A DNA stretch of 64,000 nt from Clostridium aciditolerans (GTDB lineage Bacteria > Bacillota > Clostridia > Clostridiales > Clostridiaceae): the NCBI RefSeq assembly GCF_016316925.1, contig NZ_JAEEGB010000009.1, positions 1 to 64,000 of the forward strand. Reading direction: 5' to 3'. The position numbers were made by a program, and so were the translations under genes. The notes beneath the pieces are model-generated. The model saw only the letters and a program-made list of their open reading frames with translations. It ran no database searches and was not told where the DNA came from. This document shows, one piece after another, positions 40,588 to 48,690 of this stretch (the first letter of the stretch is position 1; every line of letters begins with the position of its first letter).

Positions 40588-40625
40588 AAAAATGCTGCTG
40601 ACCTTACTTTTCAGCAGCATTTTTT
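40588..40625. terminator. Bidirectional terminator
   Basis: 14-bp stem 40588-40601 with 40611-40624, A-rich on the left, T-rich on the right. It ends the thioesterase gene on plus; on minus it overlaps the last codons of the flavoprotein gene. Confidence 0.88.
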
Positions 40626-41836
40626 CCAGCTATAAATCCAGAACTCCATGCCCATTGTAAATTGAAACCTCCACAATCCCCGTCAACATCAAGTAATTCA
40701 CCTGCAAAATATAAATTTTTAATTATTTTTGATTCAAGAGTTTTAGGGTTTATATCATTTGTATCTACACCACCAGCAGTTACTTGAGAGTTTTTGAATG
40801 AGTTAGTATCGCACACTGAAAAAGTCCATTCTTTAAGTAGATTTAGTAACTGTTGTTTTTCCTTCCAATCTAATTCACAGCATAGTTTATGTATATTATC
40901 TATTGAAGCCTCTTTTAAAAGTATAGGAATAACTTTTTTATTTATAATTCCGATAAAGGAATTGTAGACACTTCTGTAACTAAATGTTCCCCAGTGATTT
41001 TCTAAAAACTCTATTAGATTTTCTTTATCCAAATCAGACATCATATCTATAGTTAAATTCACAGATTTGCCCTCAGATAAAGCGGCAGAAGCAGTACGAC
41101 TCAGTTGAAGTATAGGGGGACCGGATATTCCGTAATCTGTAAATAATATTTCTCCAAATTCTCGTCTTTTAGAAATGCCATCTACAAATATTTCAGCAAA
41201 GCCATTGAATTTTACTCCAGACAAAGCCTTAAGATTTTTATAACTTAATTTAAGCTGTACTAGGGCTGGTATTGGAGTTATTATATTATGGTTTAATGAT
41301 TTAGCTATCTTAAAACCTGATCCATCAGAGCCTGTATTAGGGGCTGATTTGCCACCACAACACAGTATGAGTTTTTTGCACTCATATACATCATTGGATT
41401 CAGTAAATAGCTTAAAAGACTTAGAGCTCTTTTTTATGTCGTTAACTTTAGAATTTAGATATATAGGAATATTACGGTCTTCTATAGCTAACCTAAATAT
41501 ATCAAGTACTGAAGATGCTTGAAGTGATAAGGGATACATTTTTCCATCTTCTAAAGTAGCTAAGGGAAGACCTAAGGAATAGAAAAAATTAGTGGTATCA
41601 TCTAATTTAAAACTGTCTAAAGCAAACTTAAAAAATTCAGGGTTTTGACTATGATACCTTGAATAAGAAATATTGCTATTTGTTATATTGCACCTACCAT
41701 TTCCAGTTGAAAGAATTTTAGTTCCTATTCTGCTGTTTCCCTCTAATATTGCAACATCTTTTCCAGAATCTTTAGCGGTAATTGCTGCTATTATACCAGC
41801 AGCACCGCCGCCTACTATTATTATTTCATGAAACAA
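40604..41836 (-). CDS. HI0933-family flavoprotein
   Basis: A 410-aa FAD-binding protein of the HI0933/BaiN type (often labelled aminoacetone oxidase family). FAD motif IIIVGGGAAGIIAAITA at the start, GNGRCNITN, and the closing LYFAGELLDVDGDCGGFNLQWAWSSGFIAG are diagnostic. The real reaction is unsettled. The frame opens further upstream with TTG codons, but the TTG at 41836 lies 9 nt from AAGGAG and so is preferred. Confidence 0.86.
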   Translation of the reverse strand: MFHEIIIVGGGAAGIIAAITAKDSGKDVAILEGNSRIGTKILSTGNGRCNITNSNISYSRYHSQNPEFFKFALDSFKLDDTTNFFYSLGLPLATLEDGKMYPLSLQASSVLDIFRLAIEDRNIPIYLNSKVNDIKKSSKSFKLFTESNDVYECKKLILCCGGKSAPNTGSDGSGFKIAKSLNHNIITPIPALVQLKLSYKNLKALSGVKFNGFAEIFVDGISKRREFGEILFTDYGISGPPILQLSRTASAALSEGKSVNLTIDMMSDLDKENLIEFLENHWGTFSYRSVYNSFIGIINKKVIPILLKEASIDNIHKLCCELDWKEKQQLLNLLKEWTFSVCDTNSFKNSQVTAGGVDTNDINPKTLESKIIKNLYFAGELLDVDGDCGGFNLQWAWSSGFIAGKNAAEK

Positions 41837-42065
41837 AGACAACAACTCCTTGTAATCGAATTATTCTATATTATTTTATCGTAAAAATATAGTTTTGGTA
41901 ATAGAATTTTTATAGGTATAATCCACTATGTAGAAACCAGGGCTTAAATTACATTTGTAATGAAGAAAGTATAGTTGTTATAATTATAGTACAGTAATTC
42001 TAAAAATAATCACATGTTAGACCTGCTCGCACTTGAAAATATATTTAGTGAGGAGGAATTTTTTT

Positions 42066-42650
42066 ATGAGAGCTAAAATATTAAATAAATCTATAGATAG
42101 TACTAAAGAAGAGTTGAAAGTTCTAAGCATAAACTACGATTTCGTTGCAGTCCAAATAAATGATGATAAAAAGGTTATTAGAAGGGATGAAGTAGAGCTT
42201 ATATTCGAGAACGATTCTGAGAAGATTTTGGATCAGTATGAAGATATATTAAAGATAAAACTAAACAAAGGTATGACATTTGCTTTTTATCCTACACTTA
42301 TAAACTTTATAGAAGATATCGTTGGAAGGAAAGTTGAGCAAATAGATGTATTAGAAGACGAGTTTAAGTTTATTAAAAAAGGAATTTGGGAAAAAAATTT
42401 ACTCATAGTTATAAATAATTTAAGAACATTTAAAATTAGTGCAATAGGTCAAAAATATGGAGATAACTTTAGCTTTACTATAAAGGAAATTAATTTAAGT
42501 AATTTCTTGAAAGAATATGAATTAAAGATTAAAGCTTTAGAAGAGGAAATTAAAGAAAGGCAAATTCTAAAAAATAAATATGAAGAAACGTTAAAAAATG
42601 TCATTAATAATAGTATAATCAATAATGAGTCTATCTTACTAAATAATTAG
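42066..42650 (+). CDS. Unrecognised coiled-coil-tailed protein
   Basis: I do not recognise this 194-aa protein. It is charged, cytosolic and Ile/Lys/Glu-rich. The first 60 residues look like a small beta domain (FVAVQINDDKKVIRRDEVELIF); residues 60-130 are mixed alpha/beta; residues 140-185 form a likely coiled coil (EYELKIKALEEEIKERQILK). No cysteine at all. ATG 42066 follows AGGAGG by 9 nt. It stands alone between two gaps, and its terminator overlaps the stop. Probably a lineage-specific clostridial gene. Confidence 0.75.
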   Translation: MRAKILNKSIDSTKEELKVLSINYDFVAVQINDDKKVIRRDEVELIFENDSEKILDQYEDILKIKLNKGMTFAFYPTLINFIEDIVGRKVEQIDVLEDEFKFIKKGIWEKNLLIVINNLRTFKISAIGQKYGDNFSFTIKEINLSNFLKEYELKIKALEEEIKERQILKNKYEETLKNVINNSIINNESILLNN

Positions 42651-42666
42651 TAAGATAGTTTTTTTA
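42631..42666 (+). terminator. Terminator overlapping the stop of the unknown gene
   Basis: 12-bp stem 42631-42642 with 42647-42658, then a T run. The stop codon TAG (42648-42650) lies in the right arm. Confidence 0.88.
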
Positions 42667-42706
42667 TATTTAATTCTATTTTGTATATAATATTCATAAT
42701 AGGGTT

Positions 42707-42742
42707 AGGCATCTTTTACTTTTTATTTTCTTTCAGATGCCT
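42707..42742 (+). repeat. Small inverted repeat before CoA-binding gene
   Basis: AGGCATCT (42707-42714) and AGATGCCT (42735-42742) flank a T-rich 20-nt loop. It lies about 38 nt before the start codon. No known motif recognised. Confidence 0.5.
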
Positions 42743-42779
42743 TAATTAAAATTTTCTATTGAAAGGGGAAAAGTGCTAT

Positions 42780-43151
42780 ATGGAAGCTTCAGAATTATTA
42801 AATTACAAAAATTGGGTAGTTGTTGGTGATGTGCTAAATGAAAGTAAATATGCATTCAGAATATTAAGTAGCTTGAGAGATTCTAATTTTAATGTAGAGG
42901 GGGTAAATCCTAGAGATACTACTGGTAAGGTATATAAAACACTAGAAGAGGTGAAGTATAAAATAGATGTTATAGATTTATGCATAAATCCTATACAGGG
43001 ATTAAAGATAATTGAGAGTGCTGCTAACCTTAATATAGATAAAGTGCTAATACAACCTGGAGCAGAAAGTGAAGAAATATTGAGTTTATGTAGAAATAAG
43101 GGTATTATAGCTATAGAAGGGTGTGCGCTTGTAGAACTTTCTAGGTTATAA
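42780..43151 (+). CDS. CoA-binding domain protein (YccU-like)
   Basis: A 123-aa Rossmann-type protein of the small CoA-binding family: NWVVVGDVLNESKYAFRILSSLRDSNFNVEGVNPRD at the start, VIDLCINPIQGLKIIESA in the middle and LIQPGAESEEIL later. Ligand and role unproven. ATG 42780 was chosen (AAAGGGG upstream); an open frame to 42759 is not needed. Followed by the PPDK regulator after 21 bp, so possibly co-transcribed. Confidence 0.82.
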   Translation: MEASELLNYKNWVVVGDVLNESKYAFRILSSLRDSNFNVEGVNPRDTTGKVYKTLEEVKYKIDVIDLCINPIQGLKIIESAANLNIDKVLIQPGAESEEILSLCRNKGIIAIEGCALVELSRL

Positions 43152-43172
43152 GTTTTTAAGGGGGAGTCATTA

Positions 43173-43988
43173 ATGTTTACGATATATGCTGTATCAGATT
43201 CTATAGGAGAGACTGCTGAGCAAGTTGCAAGAGCAACTGCTTGTCAGTTCTATGATAATATAAAAGTTCAGAGAGTACCATACATAAAAAGCTTTGAAGA
43301 TGTAAATGAATTTATAAACAAAATTGAAGACAGAGAAAATACTATGATTATATCAACAATAGTTTTAGTTGATGTTAGAGAGTTTTTAATCCAAAGATGT
43401 ATAGAAACTGGTATACACATAATGAATGTACTAGGTCCTTGTATCAGCGTTGCTTCTAGAATTTTGAACAAGCTTCCTGATTATAAGCCAGGTGCAGTTT
43501 GGGAGATGGACTCGGAATACTATAAAAAAATAGAAGCTATGGAATTTGCTATTCAGTATGATGATAGCAAAGATCATTCAGGTATTAAAAATGCGGATGT
43601 AATTTTAGTAGGGCTTTCAAGAACATCCAAAACACCACTTTGTATGTATTTAGCTAACAAAGGAATTAAGGCATTAAACATACCTATAATGCCGGAAGTA
43701 CCAGTACCTAATGAACTGTTTGAAGTTGATAGAAAGAAAATAATAGGGTTAACAATAGACCCAATGCATCTTATTGAAATAAGAAGACATAGAATAGATA
43801 AATTTTCTAAGTTATCTACAGAGATACAATATGCAAATGCAGAAAGAGTTTTAGATGAGTTGGAATTTGCAGATAGACTTATGAGAAAGCTTAATTGTAA
43901 AATTATAGATGTCACAAAAAGAGCTATAGAAGATACTGCATTAATAATAATGGAACACATAGATTATATGGGATTAAAGCAATACTAA
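43173..43988 (+). CDS. PPDK regulatory kinase/phosphotransferase (DUF299)
   Basis: A 271-aa protein of the DUF299/PPSR family that phosphorylates and dephosphorylates pyruvate phosphate dikinase (or PEP synthase). It starts [17 protein letters not shown] and has the P-loop-like GLSRTSKTP at residues 147-155. In clostridia the usual target is PPDK, whose gene is not in this window. GGGGGAG before ATG. Confidence 0.93.
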   Translation: MFTIYAVSDSIGETAEQVARATACQFYDNIKVQRVPYIKSFEDVNEFINKIEDRENTMIISTIVLVDVREFLIQRCIETGIHIMNVLGPCISVASRILNKLPDYKPGAVWEMDSEYYKKIEAMEFAIQYDDSKDHSGIKNADVILVGLSRTSKTPLCMYLANKGIKALNIPIMPEVPVPNELFEVDRKKIIGLTIDPMHLIEIRRHRIDKFSKLSTEIQYANAERVLDELEFADRLMRKLNCKIIDVTKRAIEDTALIIMEHIDYMGLKQY

Positions 43989-44011
43989 AATATAAAAAGA
44001 TGATACAAAAC

Positions 44012-44049
44012 TTTGTCTAAAGCACTGATTTTGAAGGACTTTAGACAAA
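44012..44049 (+). terminator. Hairpin after the PPDK regulator gene
   Basis: 11-bp stem 44012-44022 with 44039-44049. The 3' flank is A-rich rather than T-rich, so the terminator call is uncertain. Confidence 0.45.
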
Positions 44050-44085
44050 AACTATAATATAGTATAAAAAAATATAAAAAAAATG

Positions 44086-44114
44086 TTGACACTTTGATAA
44101 ATATCTTGTATTAT
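44086..44114 (+). promoter_or_regulatory. Promoter of the tRNA cluster
   Basis: TTGACA (44086-44091), 17-nt spacer, TATTAT (44109-44114). It lies 43 bp before the first tRNA-Glu. Confidence 0.8.
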
Positions 44115-44157
44115 AGTCTATGTCGGGTCGCTGCAAGTGAACTGAAAAGATAAATAT

Positions 44158-44232
44158 GGCCCCTTGGTCAAGCGGTCAAGACACCACCCTTTCACGGTGG
44201 TAACAGGGGTTCGATTCCCCTAGGGGTCACCA
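44158..44232 (+). tRNA. tRNA-Glu (TTC), copy 1
   Basis: Cloverleaf with acceptor GGCCCCT/AGGGGTC (one G-T pair), anticodon loop CTTTCAC, encoded CCA. First of three nearly identical genes. Confidence 0.97.
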
Positions 44233-44243
44233 TTATAATATAT

Positions 44244-44319
44244 GGGCGCATAGCTCAGCTGGGAGAGCATCTGCCTTACAAGCAGAGGGTCACAGGTTCG
44301 AGCCCTGTTGTGCCCACCA
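44244..44319 (+). tRNA. tRNA-Val (TAC), copy 1
   Basis: Anticodon stem TCTGC/GCAGA, loop CTTACAA, T arm GGTTCGAGCC, encoded CCA. Confidence 0.97.
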
Positions 44320-44327
44320 TATATTAT

Positions 44328-44404
44328 GGCCCAGTGGCTCAGTTGGTTAGAGTGCCGGCCTGTCACGCCGGAGGTCGAGGGTTCGAGTCCCTTCTGGGTC
44401 GCCA
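44328..44404 (+). tRNA. tRNA-Asp (GTC), copy 1
   Basis: Acceptor GGCCCAG/CTGGGTC, anticodon stem CCGGC/GCCGG with loop CTGTCAC, discriminator G, encoded CCA. Confidence 0.97.
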
Positions 44405-44471
44405 TAATTATTTATATTAAATAATTATGATGATATTGTAAGTCTAAATTTATAACATGAAAATCTAATAT

Positions 44472-44546
44472 GGCCCTTTGGTCAAGCGGTCAAGACACCA
44501 CCCTTTCACGGTGGTAACAGGGGTTCGATTCCCCTAAGGGTCACCA
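44472..44546 (+). tRNA. tRNA-Glu (TTC), copy 2
   Basis: As copy 1, except that the sixth acceptor pair is T-A instead of C-G (GGCCCTT/AAGGGTC), a compensated double change. Encoded CCA. Confidence 0.97.
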
Positions 44547-44557
44547 TTATAATATAT

Positions 44558-44633
44558 GGGCGCATAGCTCAGCTGGGAGAGCATCTGCCTTACAAGCAGA
44601 GGGTCACAGGTTCGAGCCCTGTTGTGCCCACCA
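44558..44633 (+). tRNA. tRNA-Val (TAC), copy 2
   Basis: Same sequence as copy 1: loop CTTACAA, encoded CCA. Confidence 0.97.
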
Positions 44634-44641
44634 TATATTAT

Positions 44642-44718
44642 GGCCCAGTGGCTCAGTTGGTTAGAGTGCCGGCCTGTCACGCCGGAGGTCGAGGGTTCGA
44701 GTCCCTTCTGGGTCGCCA
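44642..44718 (+). tRNA. tRNA-Asp (GTC), copy 2
   Basis: Same sequence as copy 1: loop CTGTCAC, encoded CCA. Confidence 0.97.
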
Positions 44719-44728
44719 TATTTAATTC

Positions 44729-44804
<76 letters not shown>

Positions 44805-44832
44805 TTAAATAAAATTGCTTTTTAATTAGCAT

Positions 44833-44907
44833 GGCCCCTTGGTCAAGCGGTCAAGACACCACCCTTTCACGGTGGTAACAGGGGTTCGATTCCCCTAGGG
44901 GTCACCA
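44833..44907 (+). tRNA. tRNA-Glu (TTC), copy 3
   Basis: Acceptor stem as in copy 1 (C-G form). Encoded CCA. Confidence 0.97.
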
Positions 44908-44918
44908 TTTTAATATGT

Positions 44919-44994
44919 GGGCGCATAGCTCAGCTGGGAGAGCATCTGCCTTACAAGCAGAGGGTCACAGGTTCGAGCCCTGTTGTGCCCACCA
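44919..44994 (+). tRNA. tRNA-Val (TAC), copy 3
   Basis: Same sequence as copies 1 and 2; flanking bases differ slightly. Confidence 0.97.
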
Positions 44995-45003
44995 CATATT
45001 TAT

Positions 45004-45080
45004 GGCCCAGTGGCTCAGTTGGTTAGAGTGCCGGCCTGTCACGCCGGAGGTCGAGGGTTCGAGTCCCTTCTGGGTCGCCA
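45004..45080 (+). tRNA. tRNA-Asp (GTC), copy 3
   Basis: Same sequence as copies 1 and 2. Confidence 0.97.
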
Positions 45081-45090
45081 TATTTAATTC

Positions 45091-45166
<76 letters not shown>

Positions 45167-45168
45167 AA

Positions 45169-45204
45169 AACAAGCTGCATATTTTATATGTAGCTTGTTT
45201 TTTT
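45169..45204 (+). terminator. Terminator of the tRNA cluster
   Basis: 13-bp stem 45169-45181 with 45187-45199 (one G-T pair) followed by a long T run. Confidence 0.92.
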
Positions 45205-45225
45205 ATGTAAGTGCTTAAATTTACA

Positions 45226-45258
45226 CAAAAAAAGGCACTATAATTTAATAGTGCCTTT
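45226..45258 (-). terminator. Terminator of the helicase-loader gene
   Basis: 11-bp stem 45231-45241 with 45248-45258; on the minus strand a T run follows (plus-strand A's from 45226). Confidence 0.82.
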
Positions 45259-45273
45259 GTAACTATTGTTGTT

Positions 45274-46257
45274 TTAAAATCTTTTGCCTTTTATATTTTG
45301 ACCTATTCTTATATCCTCTCCAAAAAACTTACATAAAGTAAAGTCACCAAGTAATCTTGAAGAGATTCTTTCTGAATATATTTTTAGAAGTTCTTCCAAA
45401 TCATGATTTGTAGATATTAGCATTTTTTTTCTATTTAATAGCTTTCTGTTTAACAGATTAAACAGCTCCGTTTTAGAAAAGTCAGTTATCTGTTCAGAGC
45501 CTAAATCATCTAGTATCAATAGATCACAATTTATAAGCAAATCTTCTAGGTTTTCATCATTATTAAATCTTATATGTTTTAAATTTTGTATTAGAGACTC
45601 TGAGGTTCTATAAACTACCAAGTACCCTCTGTCTAAGAGCTCTTTAGCAATACAATCTGATAAAAAAGTTTTTCCAGTGCCAGGAGTTCCATAAAACAAT
45701 AAGTTTTCAGGAGATGAAGAAAAATTCTCAATGAAATTCCATGACTTAGATACAATTTCTTCAATATTCTTTCTTGGACTAATTGGTTCATTTATGTTTC
45801 TTCTAGAAGGATAAAGCTCAATATTAAAATTTTCGAAATTATTCTTTGCGAGTATAGTTTTCAAATCGGAATTTTCATAATATAACTCTACCAGCTTTTG
45901 TTTATAACAAGTGCATTTTTTTGTTTCAATAAAACCTGTATCTTTACATTTAATACACCTATATTGAGGTTCCAGATAGTCTAAGGGATAATTGTTTCTA
46001 ACTAGTAATTCAGACTTTTTTATTCTAAGATCAGTTATTTTTTCTTTTAATTCATTAAGATATTCATCTCTGTTTTCCGAATTATTAAGTATACTTATTG
46101 ATAATTTAACACAAAGTTTACCGATTTCACGTTCTATATTTAAAACATCTGGTACTTTCTCTTCAATTTCTTTTCGTCTATCTTTAATCGCTTTTTCTTC
46201 GGCATTTCTTATATTTTCGTATATCTTCATTATATTGGAGTGATATCCTTTAATCAT
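45274..46257 (-). CDS. Helicase loader, DnaI/DnaC-like ATPase
   Basis: A 327-aa AAA+ protein that should load the DnaB helicase. The N-terminal half is helical and holds a likely zinc site YRCIKCKDTGFIETKKCTCYKQK (Cys-x2-Cys ... Cys-x-Cys). The ATPase half has FYGTPGTGKTF, LLILDDLGSEQ and STNHDLEEL, as in DnaC/DnaI/IstB. It overlaps the end of the DnaD-like gene by 8 bp, giving a helicase-loading operon. Start ATG 46257 has only a weak ribosome site, consistent with coupling. Confidence 0.9.
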   Translation of the reverse strand: MIKGYHSNIMKIYENIRNAEEKAIKDRRKEIEEKVPDVLNIEREIGKLCVKLSISILNNSENRDEYLNELKEKITDLRIKKSELLVRNNYPLDYLEPQYRCIKCKDTGFIETKKCTCYKQKLVELYYENSDLKTILAKNNFENFNIELYPSRRNINEPISPRKNIEEIVSKSWNFIENFSSSPENLLFYGTPGTGKTFLSDCIAKELLDRGYLVVYRTSESLIQNLKHIRFNNDENLEDLLINCDLLILDDLGSEQITDFSKTELFNLLNRKLLNRKKMLISTNHDLEELLKIYSERISSRLLGDFTLCKFFGEDIRIGQNIKGKRF

Positions 46258-47248
46258 CTTTGTTATCCCATCCTAATAATTTTTTTTCTAAATCTTTAAA
46301 ATTGTAACTACGCTGCTTAAAGTTATTAAATGTGCTGTTTGTAGCTTTATTCACATTGTTATTTTTATTAAAGTTATTTGGGTAATAAGTTTTTTTAGTA
46401 TCTTTTGAATCTATGGCTTCTACAGTTTTAAGGCCTTCTTTGTTCCAGCTGCCCAAAATCCCATCAATATACTTAAAATCAGCTTTATTAATTCTCTGAA
46501 AGCATACATCACAGGCTTTGTATATTACATCTAATGGAAAGTTATATGTATTTATCCATTTATGCAGCATATCTTCTTGTGGTTTCATTATTTCTGCATC
46601 TTTTATACCTAAGTAACCTAATATCTTTCTTATCTTAATCCACTTATCTTCATGCTTTTTTATAAAGCTTTGAGCATCGTCTATGTTTTTAATTTTTGCA
46701 TCAAACCACGCAATTGCTATCTTTTCTATATATCTACAATCTGTTTTACCTTTTGAAGCACAATATTGAATTAGAAGTAGTATGATTTCAGGGCTAAAGC
46801 TAAAATCTTTTAGCCAGCTTATGTACATAGTCATTTCCTTTGATGAAAGGGGTCTCCCCAAAAGTCTCTCTATATCTTGAAGCATATCTTTTGTAGAATT
46901 CTTATTTAATTCTTCAAGTAAGTTTATATCTTCTTGATTCTCACTAGGTGAATTTGTTAGATCTAAAAACTCAATACTGTAATTTCCCATGTTATCTATA
47001 GGAATTATTTTAACCACATTTTCATCACTCCAGTAATTCCATGCATTTAAAAGATCAGTTTCTAGGAGATGAAGGGCGCTAGCCATTATTTGAGAGCTTA
47101 CACCAAGTTCACCAGAAACACAATATTTTAGCCCTAGAAGATATACTTTAACGAACTCTCCTCGGGCCTTTGGCATAAATCTATCTATAAAAATATTACT
47201 CACCGGAGTATAGTTTGAATTACCACTTTTGAATACGAAAGTGCTCAT
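46250..47248 (-). CDS. DnaD-domain replication protein
   Basis: A 332-aa protein with the DnaD/DnaB-like layout: an N-terminal winged-helix-like region (about 15-90) and a C-terminal DnaD domain containing LLGRPLSSKEMTMYISWLKDFSFSPEIILLLIQYC, with the YxxxIxxxW-like YIDGILGSWNKEG near 263-275. It is presumed to help load helicase at oriC or at restart sites along with the overlapping loader gene. Confidence 0.88.
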   Translation of the reverse strand: MSTFVFKSGNSNYTPVSNIFIDRFMPKARGEFVKVYLLGLKYCVSGELGVSSQIMASALHLLETDLLNAWNYWSDENVVKIIPIDNMGNYSIEFLDLTNSPSENQEDINLLEELNKNSTKDMLQDIERLLGRPLSSKEMTMYISWLKDFSFSPEIILLLIQYCASKGKTDCRYIEKIAIAWFDAKIKNIDDAQSFIKKHEDKWIKIRKILGYLGIKDAEIMKPQEDMLHKWINTYNFPLDVIYKACDVCFQRINKADFKYIDGILGSWNKEGLKTVEAIDSKDTKKTYYPNNFNKNNNVNKATNSTFNNFKQRSYNFKDLEKKLLGWDNKDD

Positions 47249-47426
47249 AATTTCATGACCTACCTTTATCTATGTTTAGTGTTAAAAATAGTTTCTAATA
47301 AATCATTATAACAAAATAGAAGTAGTATAACAATTAAAAAAAATTACAAAACATGTAATAATTTCTTAAAAATAAGGCAAAATAAAGAAGTGAGAGCAAA
47401 AATATCATAATGAAAGGATGATCAGT

Positions 47427-48416
47427 TTGTCACTTAGTAATAGGGCTAAGGCAATATTAGCTAGTTTGTCTATAGTAATTACTATTATAGTATCTGGCCA
47501 ATACATATACTACAATAAATTTAATGCTTATCAAGTATATATGAATGGTAAGCCGTTAGCCTATGTAAAAAACAAAGAAGATTTTTATAATGTGGAGAAA
47601 AATATAGAAAAAGATTTAGAAAAGAGGTTCGGAAAAATTACATTAAAGGATGATATAACTTTTAAAGAGGTTTCAATTAAAAATGAAAATATAGCAGATA
47701 GCAGCGTAATTAAAAACTCAATTATAAAAAATAGTAGAACGAGTATACCAACGGTTTTAATGAAATCAGATGGCAGAGAAGTTGGAGTGCTTGCTAATGA
47801 AAGTGAAATGATTAAAGTGTTGGATATAATTAAAAATGAGTATAAAGAAAAAGATAAAGATGGAACATTTAAATTAAATAACCGTATAACCTATGTAAAA
47901 CAAGATACCAACATTAAAGATATAAGTACAATAGAAGAAACAATAAAAATAGCGAAAGAAAATCCTAGCAACCCTCTTATATGTTTTTCAAAAGAAAAGG
48001 AAACTAATGGAGTGCAAAATGTAAGCCTCTCAAGGTCATTAAGTGTAACTAGCTTTGTAAGTTTCCCATCTAAAGGAACTATAACATCACCTTTTGGTAT
48101 GAGATGGGGGAAAATGCACAATGGTATAGATATAGGGGCACCTATGGGAGATCCTATTCATGCTGCTATGGATGGAAAAGTAGTTTATGCAAAATGGGAA
48201 GATGGATATGGAAAGGTTATTAAGATAGATCATGGAGTAGGAGTACAAACAGTGTATGGACATTGCAGCAATATAGATGTAAATGAAGGTCAGCAAGTTA
48301 AAAAAGGTGAAAATATAGGAAAAGTAGGAAGTACAGGTAATAGCACTGGACCTCATGTACATTTTGAGGTTAGAGTTGATGGGGCGCCTCAAGACCCTTT
48401 AAAGTATTTAAAATAA
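47427..48416 (+). CDS. M23 zinc metallopeptidase, membrane-anchored
   Basis: Peptidoglycan endopeptidase family, 329 aa from this start. N-terminal anchor or signal (about 8-28), a 170-aa extracellular spacer region, and a C-terminal LytM/M23 domain with HNGIDIGAP (His, Asp zinc ligands) and HVHFEVRVDG (HxH). It ends exactly after the domain. TTG 47427 was chosen, 9 nt after GAAAGG; ATG 47418 abuts that site. Possibly a sporulation or cell-wall enzyme. Confidence 0.87.
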   Translation: MSLSNRAKAILASLSIVITIIVSGQYIYYNKFNAYQVYMNGKPLAYVKNKEDFYNVEKNIEKDLEKRFGKITLKDDITFKEVSIKNENIADSSVIKNSIIKNSRTSIPTVLMKSDGREVGVLANESEMIKVLDIIKNEYKEKDKDGTFKLNNRITYVKQDTNIKDISTIEETIKIAKENPSNPLICFSKEKETNGVQNVSLSRSLSVTSFVSFPSKGTITSPFGMRWGKMHNGIDIGAPMGDPIHAAMDGKVVYAKWEDGYGKVIKIDHGVGVQTVYGHCSNIDVNEGQQVKKGENIGKVGSTGNSTGPHVHFEVRVDGAPQDPLKYLK

Positions 48417-48486
48417 TATAAGATATTGAAACTGTAATTTGCAAATAAAAATAATAGGTTGTATTATTTTTCAGAGGATAATTGAC

Positions 48487-48549
48487 AGAGGACAGTGAAG
48501 GAGGATTTTCCGAAGTGTAAGGTCGAAAAGTCCTCCTTCACTGTCCTCT
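48487..48549. repeat. Long imperfect palindrome
   Basis: A perfect 19-bp stem (48487-48505 with 48531-48549) continues through TTTT/AAAA (48506-48509 with 48526-48529, bulged G48530) and CGA/TCG (48511-48513 with 48523-48525), closing on the 9-nt loop AGTGTAAGG. The stem contains GGAGGA and its complement. It could end the M23 transcript, but no T run follows. The form suggests a dispersed clostridial palindromic element; only one copy is in this window. Confidence 0.75.
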
Positions 48550-48610
48550 AATAAAAATTATTTTGTATAAAGGAATAGTAGCGCCTGATTTACTTTTTAT
48601 GGAAAAATTA

Positions 48611-48639
48611 TTGACATATACTCTTTTTTAATATATACT
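48611..48639 (+). promoter_or_regulatory. Promoter of the fatty-acid synthesis operon
   Basis: TTGACA (48611-48616), 17-nt spacer, TATACT (48634-48639): a strong vegetative promoter. A FabT-type operator begins at its last base. Confidence 0.85.
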
Positions 48640-48667
48640 TTGACTATCAAAATATTTGATGATAAAA
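48639..48667. promoter_or_regulatory. Two FabT-type operators
   Basis: TTTGACTATCAAA (48639-48651) is a near-perfect match to the FabT box core TTTGATTATCAAA (one change, palindrome arms intact). TTTGATGATAAAA (48655-48667) is a second match at 11 of 13 positions. Both lie at the transcription start, where binding would block transcription. The fabT gene is second in the operon, so the loop is likely autoregulatory. Confidence 0.78.
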
Positions 48668-48690
48668 ATAACTTTAAAGGGGACGATCAA

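Larger units (their letters stand above)
48417..48690 (+). other. Gap between M23 gene and fatty-acid cluster
   Basis: About 275 bp with three visible elements listed separately: a long palindrome at 48487-48549, a consensus promoter at 48611-48639, and two FabT-type operators at 48639-48667. Confidence 0.8.

Noticed and set aside
48487-48549. Ordinary intrinsic terminator
   Set aside because: Stem is strong, but no T run follows on either strand, so it was listed as a repeat.
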